Assembly (NCBI RefSeq): GCF_030052815.1
Contig: NC_079504.1
Coordinates: 86,492,249-86,556,248 of the forward strand
Direction: 5' to 3'
DNA length: 64,000 nt
Origin: Hevea brasiliensis
Lineage: Eukaryota; Streptophyta; Magnoliopsida; Malpighiales; Euphorbiaceae
A program made the position numbers and the translations under genes. The notes below the pieces were generated by a model, which searched no databases, was not told the DNA's origin, and saw only the letters and a list, made by a program, of their open reading frames with translations. Below are positions 45,395-55,703 of this stretch, in pieces. The number at the start of each line of letters is the position of its first letter. Position 1 is the stretch's first letter.

Positions 45395-47266
45395 TGTGAC
45401 ACCCCTTACTCGTCTAAAGTGTAGCCGAGCAAGATATGCCACTCAGTGTGCCGGAGCACCAATTTATATTTCTATTACAATTTATCCCTTTTAATTCATT
45501 TATTTATAATTTTTGATAAATCTGAATTTTTCCGCCAATTTTATGGAAAATCCGGCAGAGTGCCGGCTGTAAATTGGAAAAATAGTTCTTCTAAATCTGT
45601 TAAAAATACTTCTAATATAATTTTCAAATCCAGACTCCATTATACACACACATCTCAACTCAATCTCAAAATCTCAATACTATTTTCAGAAATTTTTCTT
45701 TTCTGTTCACATCATCACTGGAAGTACATTCATAAATATTTCTCAACATTTCATTTTTCAACATAATATACAGAAAATTTCAATAACATGAAATTTCATA
45801 TATTTACATTATCAACTAATTTCAAGAGTTGATAGTTACAATCCAAAACTAATACAAAATACAAAATACAAAATGCTACCCAAAGTTCTAATGTCCTACC
45901 ATGTGCACTACAGATGTTAGGTGACTCTGGACTCCAGATGCAGGTTTGAAGGCTCACCCAGTCTGATGTCTGCTGGGCTCCCCAACTAGGTCTCAAGTAC
46001 CTGCGCGTGGCAAAAGCGACACCCTAAGCAATTCTGCTTAGTGGTGACAATATAAAATAAAATAACTAAAATAAAGTAAATATGCAGAATATATGTTTAC
46101 ATTTTTGGTAAACTTAATTTCTGATATTTATTGCAGTATTATTCAATTAAATTTTGGTAAAATTTATTATCATTGCCCGAATAACCCATACTAGTTGACT
46201 GGACTGGATAAATGGGTAAACTGGCACCGGTTATTAAGTACCTTGGACCACTAGCTTGTCTAGTGGGACGAACTGGATTTCCTCTCTGGCTAAAGTGTTG
46301 AGGTGTGTGCCTGTTGAGGACAAATTGAATGAGTACTCATATTTTTGCTAGCTAGCTATGTTATTCCTCATTATCCATCGGCTTCTGGGACGAATTGAAT
46401 ACCTCATTTGCCATCGGCTTTTGGGACGAATTGAACTTTGGAACATGATTTAAGCTGTGTGTGATTTATTGATATGTATTGTAAGATTGTGAAATGGAGT
46501 TTAAATTCTTATTGACATTCACTGTCTTTTGAAATTAACTATGGTTTACGTATCCACTATTTATATGACTTATGACTTGTGATTTAAATTTGTATTTGGT
46601 AAATGTTGTGCACCACTGAGACATTGTCTTAGCGATAGCTTTTCATTGCTGTCGCAAGTAGACAGACGAACAGGGCAGCAGACTAGGCTGCTAGTACATT
46701 CAGCGAGAGAGCATCGGGTATATTGAGTATACTCCATTTTGCATTTTGTACTGTAATGTATATTCATTGTATGTATATTTTGTTCTTGGTTTGAGCAGTT
46801 GTAAAATAAAATTGTACCTTGAAGTTGTAAAATAAATTATGAGTTATTTTGACTTTTAAAATTTGTACTATATCTCTTTAATCTCAGTCTTTGAAAAATT
46901 ATTGTGGAATTGAGTTGAGGAAAATATTGTGTTGTTTAACTGTTGGAGTTGATATTGAAAAATATATTGAAGTGTTTTTTTTTTTTTTTTACAGGTTTCC
47001 TGAAGAACTATTTTATCCAAAATACAGATGGCACTCTGCCAATATTTTTACAGAAATTCCTAATAATTCAAATGTGTTAGTTCTATCACTTCAGTTCAAA
47101 AAGTTTTTAACACCTGTAAATAGTGCTCACCACTGTAAAAAAAGAAGTAAGAAAAGTTTTAAAATCCTTTGTAGTGTATTTAATGGGTTATCAGTAGACG
47201 AAGTTGGTAATTCATTAGGTATACTACGGGATGATGTTATGCCTTACAGAGGGATAGGGTGTCACA
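45395..47266. repeat. Region VIII: two LTR tails fused head-on
   Basis: 45395-46246 is the 3' end of a chromovirus LTR on the minus strand (TGTGACACCCCTTACTC start, hairpin 46024-46041). 46247-47266 is the 3' end of a LTR-III-family LTR on the plus strand (GCTAGCTAGC, hairpins 46616-46655, T-run plus ACAG at 46994, GGGTGTCACA end). The flanks (GCCAA left, AGAAA right) do not match, so it is not a simple insertion. The left flank is Athila gag and the right flank is Athila LTR. Confidence 0.75.
46616..46655 (+). other. Conserved double stem-loop, LTR-III-family version
   Basis: Stem 1 CTGAGAC/GTCTTAG, stem 2 GCGATAGC/GCTGTCGC, same order and place as in V and VII but with different paired bases. 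Confidence 0.55.
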
Positions 47267-48562
47267 AGAAACACAAGTACACAGATCATATATGTAGACC
47301 CATGTAATCTACGGGGACCTGTGCAAGTCTCTATTGGGAAACAACTTAAAGAACCTTATGGGAACAACAGTACACGGCCCGTGTAACTAGGCCCGTATAG
47401 TTGGCACAGACCCTTGTACCTTTCTGTGCCAAAATAAGATTTTGCAATTCTCCTCCAGCAAGTTACACGGCACTGCATTATGGGACCCGTGTAGTGACAC
47501 ACGGGCCGTGTACTATGTTGCAACTAGTTTTGTATCTCGAATTCCCCTCCTGTTTTCTGATTCAAACGAGACTCCTAAAGCCTTTTGGACTCAAAGCGAC
47601 ATAACCCTAGAGCAACCAATATAAATAGAAAAGAAAACATCAGAAAAAGGGGGTTCGTAGGGAGTGCTGCTGAAAGTTGCTGCTGTCGGGCTCTGCATCA
47701 ATACCAAAAGAAGTTTTCCAGCCGAAGCTTTAAAAGATCAAAGCTACAAACTATCTTTGGTTCCTTCATTTCATCTCCCTAGACAAAATTCTATTGCTTT
47801 ATTTCTTTTACATGATTTTCTTTTTACTACTTTTTTTACCTTTTATCATGATGTTTATTGAACTCACCATGAGTGAGTAGTTTTTTTATTTTGGATTTGG
47901 GAGAATAATGCTTGTAATTATTATTGTGGATGAACATTAAGTTTTATTCGCTGGATTTGAGATTCATTTCTTGATTTAATTTCTTGTGATCCTAATGCAT
48001 GCTATGTGATGGTACCCACTTAGACATGATTGTAGATGTTGATTAAAGGACTGAAAGGTGAAGATTAACATTAGAAAATTAAGATCTTAAACCTAGGAAA
48101 TTTGACCTAGACATAGGCTGATACCTTTGTGGAACCTAAAAATTGGTCAAATGTCTTAAAAGATTTTAATTAATTTGATCACCACGAAAGTAGGGTTTGA
48201 GTTAATTAAAATACACCCTTGATGCCTTGAGAGAGGATTTAGGATAATTTAGGACTAATTTCCATCAAGGAAAATGATCCTCAATTTAGTAAATAAATTA
48301 GATAATATCCCTAATAAGATTCAAGTATGAAATCTTAACTCCATAATTGTTCCAAAAATATATTACTTCATTTTAAGTTTACTATTATAGTGTTTCAAGT
48401 TAACAAACTTCATTCCCTAAATAATCGATAGCCTAGACAGTTAAAATTACTGCGTAGATTGGTACTTACTAGACAAAGGTCATCGTGGGAACGATACTCT
48501 ACTTATCACTTTATTACTTATTAGCGATCCATACACTTGCAGGGTTGTAAAACCAGAAAACA
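47267..48562 (+). repeat. 5' LTR of element X (partial)
   Basis: Ends at CA before AGTTTT and the PBS; matches element IV from about 47700 on. The first 250 bp hold ACACGGGCCGTGT-type palindromes (47371-47387, 47499-47511). A TATA-like AATATAAATAG lies near 47620. No gene is supported. Confidence 0.75.
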
Positions 48563-48568
48563 AGTTTT

Positions 48569-48586
48569 TGGCGCCGTTGTCGAGGA
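48569..48586 (+). promoter_or_regulatory. Primer-binding site, tRNA-Asp (element X)
   Basis: TGGCGCCGTTGTCGAGGA, Athila-type. Confidence 0.85.
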
Positions 48587-48710
48587 TTCTTTGGCTATAG
48601 TGATATCAAGCGATATGCAATTTAACTGATTTAGGCAATTATATTGATTATATAATTTTATTTTACTGGTTATATTTTTCTTCTTTTCTCTCAGGTGCTC
48701 AATCTGGTAT

Positions 48711-50400
48711 ATGAGCAGAACAAGGCCAGAAGAAGAAATTTTGGACTGTGATATGGAGATAGACAAAACTCTGAAAGCCATCAGGACGGAAAGGAAACAT
48801 CAAGAGCACGGTCAAGGAGATCCTGAAATTCCAACCATGGGCGATAATAATGACAGACCAAGACTCTTGAGAGATTACGGAGCTCCATCTGTTCAAGGAT
48901 TTCAGCCCAGTGTCACTAGACCCACAATGGAAGCCAATAACTTTGAATTAAAACCAGCATGGCTCCAAATGATTCAACAAACCCAGTTTGCAGGTTCGCC
49001 TACAGAAGGCCCACACTATCACCTCCAATGCTTTCTTGTCCTATGTGATACATTCAAGATGAATGGAGTGTCTGATCAAGCAATAAGACTCAGAGCATTC
49101 CCATTCTCCCTTCGAGATAGAGCAAGGAAGTGGTTACTTTCTCAACCAGCTGGAACGTTCACTACTTGGGAGAATCTCTCTCAAGCTTTTCTAGTAAGAT
49201 ATTTTCCACCTATAAAGACTTCAAAATTAAGGCTTGAGCTCAACACCTTCAGACAAAAGGAAGGAGAATCACTATATGATGCATGGGAAAGATACAAAGA
49301 CCTGCAGAGGGAATGTCCACACCATGGTATAGAAGATTGGGTATTAGTGAAAAATTTCTATAATGGATTACTACCCTCTACAAGGAGCACAGTTGATTCA
49401 GCTGCAGAAGGTGATCTAATGGAGAAAACAGTGGCACAAGCACTTGAACTTCTAGAAAGGGTTGCATACCATAACTATGAGTGGTCAAATGAAAGAGGAA
49501 ATGCAAGGAAAACTGTAGGGGTACTAGAAGTAGACGCCCCAAGCATGATAAATGCTCAATTTGATCAGCTCACAAGGAAACTCGAAAAAATGCAAGCCAA
49601 CATAGTCGGTACAAATAGTCAACATGAAGATATCTATGGAGGAGGATACATGAGTTCCGAATATAGCAATTTCAATTAATCCTCCTCAGAACAGATGAAC
49701 TATATGAACAATAGAGGAAGCTTCAACCAGTGGCAGCCCAACAATCCATATTCAAATACTTATAACCTTGGATGGAGGAACCACCCAAATTTCTTATGGT
49801 CCAATCAGTAGAACTAGCCAATAAACAAGAAACAATGGTACAAACTCCCTGCACCCCCTGGATTTCAAAACAAAGGATAAAACTTTGCACAGTCATCACT
49901 ACCTCTCTAACCTCAACAACCTGAATAAAAAATGACTATGGAAACTATGATTGAAGGATTCCTAGTATCTCAATAACAACAAACTGAATTGATTAAACAG
50001 CTGACTTCCAGAGTGGACCAACTTACTACACACAACAAGATGTTAGAGAATCAGATCGCTCAACAAGTAAGCTCTTCAAGTAAGGCTGCTGGCAAACTGC
50101 CTAACCAACCAGAAATGAACCCAAGGGAGCATTGTAAGGCAGTTACATTGAGGAGTGGGAGAACTCTAGTATAACCAGTGGTAAAACCAACAGAGGGAAC
50201 CATAGAAAATTCTAAAGACCAAGCAGAGGAAAAGGAGGAAGAAGCTAAGAAAGATTAGGAAGAGGAAGCAAGGAAGAGAAAGAAATTACCAGAACCATAC
50301 CTGCCTCCCCTACCTTTTCCTTAGAGATTTCAGAAAGCCAAATTGGACAAGTAGTTTGGGAAGTTTTTAGAAGTTTTACAGAAGCTTTACATCAAGATCC
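48711..50400 (+). pseudogene. Athila-like gag (element X)
   Basis: A 322-residue open frame starts at 48711 (MSRTRPEEEILDCD). Core motifs are PHYHLQCFLVLCDTFKMNGV, LRAFPFSLRDRARKWLLSQP, TTWENLSQAFLVRYFPP and GESLYDAWERYKDLQRECPH. A stop at 49677 precedes the NQWQPNNPYSNTY region. The C-terminal part has VDQLTTHNKMLENQIAQQV, SSSKAAGKLPNQPEMNPREH, a Lys/Glu-rich linker and PEPYLPPLPFP, with further stops. Start chosen as first Met after the leader, in parallel with element IV. Confidence 0.85.
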
Positions 50401-50419
50401 CCTTCACTGAAGCACTTTC

Positions 50420-50891
50420 TCAGATGTCATCGTATGCCAAATTTCTTAAGGAAATTCTGTCAAAGAAAAGGAAGGTAGAAGAATATGGAACAGCAGCTCT
50501 AACAGAAGAATGTAGTGCCATACTGTAGAACAAACTGCCGCCAAAGTTGGAAAATGCAGGAAGCTTCTCCATACCCTGCCTCATTGGTAACAAGAAAATA
50601 GATAAGGCCCTCTGCGATCTTGGGGCAAGTGTCAGTTTAATGCCTCCATCAATATGCAAAAAGCTGGAGATCAGGGAATTGAAACCAACAACAGTCTCAT
50701 TGCAATTGGCTGATCGATCTATTAAATATCTTGTAGGAATACTAGAGAACATTCCGATCAAAGTGGGCAAATTCTTCATTCTAGTGGACTTTATTGTCCT
50801 TGAGATGGAAGAAGATGTTAAAATTCCCATCATTTTGGGAAGACCATTCTTGGCAACTGCCAGAGCTATCATAGATGTCAAAAATGGGTGA
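50420..50891 (+). pseudogene. Protease region (element X)
   Basis: IKIPFTEALSQMSSYAKFLKEI precedes the protease. The loop reads KALCDLGASVSLMP (D-x-G class, with Athila-type Asp-Leu-Gly-Ala-Ser), then VGILENIPIKVGKFF, VDFIVLEMEED and IPIILGRPFLATA. A stop near 50527 separates it from gag, and TGA at 50889 ends the frame. Protease matures Gag-Pol. Confidence 0.8.
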
Positions 50892-52160
50892 CTAACTCTT
50901 AAAGTAAGAGAAGAAGAAGTGGAGTTCAACTTGTTCGACATGATGAAACACAAATTTGAACTTGATGAATGCTTCAAAGTTGACACAATTGATAAGCATG
51001 TTGAAAAGGAATTTCAAGAGACACATTCTAAAGATCCTCTTGAAGCATGTATTGTGCACAGCCACACAGTGGATGATGAAAATACAAAAATAGCAGCCTG
51101 TGCACAACAGTTAACAGCTCATCCACCCCTACCATTAGCTAAAGCTTCTGAGATGGAGGAGTTGAAGGAGGAACAAACCGAAGGTAAGCTCCAGGAAAAT
51201 GCCAAACAGGTAGAGCTTAAACCTCTCCCCTCCTTGCTAAGGTATACATTTCTGGACTCAAATTCTAAATATCCTGTTATATTCAATGCTAGCCTTTCTA
51301 AATTAGAAGATGAAAAATTGCTAAGAGAACTTAGGATCCATAGCAAAGCCATAAGGTATAAGATAGAAGACCTGAAGGGAATCAACTCTTCAATTTGCAT
51401 GCATAGGATACTCATGGAAGAAAACAGTAAACCCACAATCGAACACCAAAGAAGACTTAACCCAAACATGAAAGAAGTAGTCAAGAAAGAAATTTTAAAA
51501 CTATTAGATGCAGGTATCATATACCCAATCTCTGATAGTAAATGGTTTAGTCCAGTACAAGTAGTTCCTAAGAAAGATGGGACAACTGTTATCCAAAATG
51601 CAAGCAATGAACTAATCCCTGCTAGAGTAGTCACTGGTTGGTGAATGCTCATAGACTATAGGAAATTAAACGATGCTACCAGAAAAGACCATTTCCCTCT
51701 CCCCTTCATTGACTAGATGTTCGAAAGATTAGTGAAACACTCTTATTTTTGTTACCTAGATAGGTATTTGGGATTCTTTCAAATTCCTATTTACCCAGAA
51801 GACCAAGAAAAGACAACATTCACTTGCCCTTATGGAACATTTGCATATAGGAGAATGCCTTTTGGTCTTTGTAATGCCCCTGTTACCTTTGAAAGATGCA
51901 TGATGGCTATCTTTTCTGATTATATTGAAGATATCATGGAAGTTTTTATGGATGATTTTTCCGTCTATGGAACTACTTTTGATGATTGCCTAGCTAATTT
52001 ATCTAAGATGTTGCAAAGATGTAAAGAATCAAACCTAGTCCTAAATTGGGAAAAGTGCTACTTCGTGGTAAGGGAAGGCATAGCTCTGGGACATTTGATA
52101 TTAAAAAGAAGAATTGAAGTACATAAGGCAAAAATTGAGATCATTAAAAACATGCCACCA
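50892..52160 (+). pseudogene. Linker and RT (element X), 3' end deleted
   Basis: A charged linker (50919-51450) leads to RT: EEILKLLDAGIIYPISDSKW-like start, VQVVPKKDG, a stop after VVTGW (51642), YRKLNDATRKDHFPLPFID, then RRMPFGLCNAP and the catalytic FMDD (about 51947), and LNWEKCYFVVREGIALGH. At about 52155-52165 the frame jumps from KNMPP directly to RNase H, so the RT connection/thumb is missing. Clearly inactive. Confidence 0.85.
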
Positions 52161-52450
52161 CAGAGAAGGAATTCCTAGCAGTGGTGTTTTCAATGGACAA
52201 GTTTATATCTTACCTCATTAGGTCAAAAGTTATTGTATTCATAGATCATGCTGCAATCTGGTACCTTTTGAACAAGAAGGAAGCAAAACCAAGGCTGATT
52301 CAATCGATCCTACTCCTACAAGAATTTGACCATGAAATAAAGGACAAAAAGGGATCCAAAAATGTAGTAGTTGACCATCTTTCCAGACTAAAATTGGAGT
52401 ACATAGAGGACTTTGAAGATTTGCCAATTGATGATTCATTTCCTGATAAG
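52161..52450 (+). pseudogene. RNase H, 3' part only (element X)
   Basis: Begins at [16 protein letters not shown], then [38 protein letters not shown] and VVDHLSRL. The first half with the DASxxGIG-type Asp is absent because of the deletion. Confidence 0.8.
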
Positions 52451-53840
52451 CAATTACTTGCATTTTCTAAGGCTCCATGGTACGCTGATTTTGTTAATTT
52501 TTTTGTATGTAGGATATTGCCTCCAAACATGACTTATCAGCAAAGGAAGAAATTCTTACATGATGTAAGATATTCCTTATGGGAGGAACTTCTACTATAT
52601 AAGAGATGTAATGATGGGCTGATAAGAAGATGCATACTAAAGGAAGATATGGAAAATGTCATTTATCACTACCATTCATCACTATATGGAGAACATTTTG
52701 GCACCTCAAAAATCGCAGCAAAAATTTTGTAAGCAGGGTTTTACTGGCCACATTTGTTTAAAGATGTAAGATCTTTTGTGCTAGGTTGTGATCAATGCCA
52801 AAGAATAGGTAAGAGTTCAAGGAGGAATGAAATGCCACTGCATGGTATACTTGAGATAGAATTGTTTGATGTATGGGGAATAGACTTCATACGACCATTC
52901 CCCTCCTCTCGTGGAAACAAGTATATTCTTGTTGGAGTTGATTATGTATCAAAATGAGTAGAAGAAATTGCGACACCAACCAACGGTGCTAGAGTGGTCA
53001 CAAGGTTCCTTAAGAAAAACATTTTCATAAGATTTGGCACACCACGAGCAATAATTAGTGATGGAGGAAGTCACTTCTGCAACTAACCATTCGAAACACT
53101 ACTGAAAAAGTATGGAGTGACTCATAAGGTGGCCACACCTTATCATCCTCAAAGTAGTGGTCAAGTAGAAATCTCAAATAGGGAACTGAAGCAGATTCTG
53201 GAGAAAACTGTAAACAAGTCCAGAAAGGACTGGTGCATGAAGTTAGATGATGCACTATGGGCATACCGTACTGCATACAAAACCCCAATTGGCACAATAC
53301 CCTTCTGACTGGTTTATAGAAAATCATGTCATCTCCCTATTAAACTTAAGCATAAAGCTTACTGGGCAATTCAGATCTTAAACTTTAACTTAAAAGTTGT
53401 TGATGAGAAAAGGCATTTACAACTTAATGAGTTAGAAGAAATCCGACAGGATGCATATGAAAATGCCAAAATCTTTAAAGATAAAACCAAAAGATGGCAT
53501 GACAAGCGCATAGCAAAGAAAGAGATAAAAGAAGGAGATCTTGTACTTTTATTTAACTCTAGATTGAAACTCTTTCTGGGGAAGCTTAAATCAAGATGGT
53601 TCGGACTTTTCAAGGTCACCCAAGTCTTCCCACATGGAGCAGTTCAAGATGGTCTGGACCTTTCAAGGTCATCCAAGTCTTTCCACATGGAGCAGTAAAG
53701 GTATGGAGCGAAAACTCAGGTGCATTCAAGGTCAATGGGTAGAGGCTTAAGGCTTACTTTCAAGGAGAACCCATAGAAATGGGAGTCAATTGCACTCTCG
53801 ACCATCCTACCGGCAGACCATAAACAAGCAAAGTCCAGCT
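52451..53840 (+). pseudogene. Integrase (element X)
   Basis: Zinc finger [12 protein letters not shown]...CDQCQRIG (52670-52805), first Asp in FDVWGIDFI, second in SDGGSHF, Glu in QVEISNREL (about 53165). Later [24 protein letters not shown]-like and RWHDKRIAKKEIKEGDLVLL. Stops lie at 52733, 52955, 53084 and 53306. A 53-bp tandem duplication (53592-53697) follows. The Athila C-terminal tail (CTLDHPTG, VLGGNPKFF-like) ends near 53885. There is no chromodomain, as expected for Athila. Confidence 0.8.
53592..53697 (+). repeat. 53-bp tandem duplication in integrase C-terminal region
   Basis: Units starting CAAGATGG at 53592 and 53645 share TTTCAAGGTCA, CCAAGTCTT and CCACATGGAGCAGT. Confidence 0.9.
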
Positions 53841-53885
53841 AAAGACTATAAACAAGTGCGTTTTGGGAGGCAACCCAAAATTTTT

Positions 53886-54818
53886 CTAAACTTTTCTTTT
53901 CTTTTTCTTTTTTTTCATATTGATTTTTGTTTCATACTTATTAGCATTTCACTTTGTAGGAATTCTTGGAAAGGGGAGTAGAGATCAAGAGAGGAAAGGA
54001 ATCACCAAGTCAAAACCACAAAAGGGAATTTGGAGAAAACCAGGGAAGTAGCTCTATTACTCAACTTTACATCCATTTTATGTGTTGTGATGATGAAAAT
54101 TTTCATTTACCAAAGATTTGAAAAATCAGAAAATTACATGAGTCGTGTATTGGTTTTACATGCTCCTTGTAACTTTCTAGAAGTCCACAAATTTCATGCA
54201 ATGTTAACTCTTCGGGAAACAGAAAGTTACACGGGTCCATAGTTCAAGTTACATGGACTGTGTAATGCCTCTAGCAGAATAACTTAGAGACAGAAATTCA
54301 CACGGGGCTCCTTGTAATTTACATGGGCCGTGTAACATATCCAACAAAGAAATTTGAGAAATAGAAAGTTACACGGGTCCCAGAGCTCATTTACACGGGT
54401 CGTGTACTATGACAGATTTTGAAAATTTTAGGTAGAAATTTACACGCCCCTACATGTCGGGACCCGTGTAGTGATACACGACCCATGTATTTCATCGCAT
54501 ACGTGACTCTTGGAGTGCGAAACACGCAAAATGAAGAGTCCTAACGGCTCTTTAAATGCACCATAGCATTAAAACCCTTCATAAACACAAAACCCTTCAT
54601 CTCCTCCCTTCCTAGCCTATAAAAAGCTCTCAAATCTTATCTCCCTTCACCAAAATCCTACTCTTCTCCTTCCCAAAACCCATCCATGGCTGTTGTGAAG
54701 AGATCTGCAAGAAGGATCAGCTTTTCTTCAAGGTAAAGAGGAGAATCCTCACCTTCTCCACCCCAGCCTCCAATCCAATGCCTAAGAATGAGGGTAGCCA
54801 CTCTCCAACCATCTTAAC
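53886..54818 (+). other. Post-pol region of element X
   Basis: No env-like or other gene can be supported. A T-rich stretch (53885-53935) is followed by repeated ACACGG/CCGTGT palindromes (54226-54489), a TATA-like CCTATAAAAAG (about 54614) and a short ORF at 54686 (MAVVKRSARRISFSSR then stop) of no clear family. The 3' LTR could start in here, but it does not match the visible 5' LTR well. Cut by element IX at 54819. Confidence 0.6.
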
Positions 54819-55703
54819 TGCAACACCCCTATTTGTATAGCCTGGTATATTTCACTATTGCGGTGATCGGTGTCGGTCTGGACAATTAAGAGGATTAGAA
54901 CCAAATCTAAGACAACTAGATAAGCCATAAACACAAATAATTAGTGATTGTCAATTAGTTAAGTATGAATAAGAAAAATAGAACATAAGAAGTTAAATGA
55001 GCCGAGAGTCACAGCGATGGGTGACCTTCTCGGGAAGGATTGTGAAGTCGATTTAAACTCAAATTTCGAACCGTAAAATGTGACATCGCGGTCCTTAGGA
55101 CTATTGCGAACACAGTGGAAAAGAGAAAATCACGAAAAGGAATTGTTAAGTCAGTCAAATAATTAGGTCAGAGAGCCAAAAGAAATATTGAATTATTTTC
55201 AAACCGGGTTGAACCGGCGAGGGGCAATTTGGTCAATTGACCCCGAGAGCTGACTCTTGACCTAACTGTCAAATAAAATCGGAGAAAAGAAAATTTTAGA
55301 ATCGAAAATTAAATTAAAGAACTAATAGAAAAATAAATAGAAAAATGAAAAGAAAATGAAAAGTTGAAAAGAGATGGCATCATGCATGATGTCATGCATA
55401 CTAATATAATTAAAAATTAAAAATTGGATAAATTTGGTATTCCAAGAGGATAAATTTGATAAAAGAAAAGAAAAAAAAAATGCAAAAAGTCCCTTTTCTT
55501 TAACCTTACCGTCCTCTCTCTCTCTCACCCTCTCCCTCACCAAACTCCATTAAAGCTCATTTTGAGCTTGAAGAAACCCTAATTCCCACCATAGAAACCC
55601 TACTCTCCATCACTAAATCTTGTAACTAGACCTTGATAAGGAGATTTACAACAAAAAGAAAAAGAAAGAAGAAGTTTGGAGAGGTGGAAAAATTCTGGAT
55701 AAG

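Larger units (their letters stand above)
47267..54818 (+). mobile_element. Element X: Athila-like Ty3/gypsy, truncated at both ends
   Basis: Contains partial 5' LTR, tRNA-Asp PBS, gag, protease, RT, a partial RNase H, integrase and a long post-pol region. Left end cut at region VIII, right end cut by element IX. RT motifs (RRMPFGLCNAP, FMDD), the DLGAS protease loop and the PBS place it in the Athila group. All genes are broken. Confidence 0.85.

Noticed and set aside
46891..47307. 138-residue plus-strand ORF
   Set aside because: Runs from an LTR tail through the LTR border into Athila LTR; contains a poly-Phe run from the T-tract and cannot be an ancestral gene.
54686..54735. Small histone-like ORF MAVVKRSARRISFSSR
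   Set aside because: Sixteen codons then a stop; the basic composition alone is not enough for a gene call.
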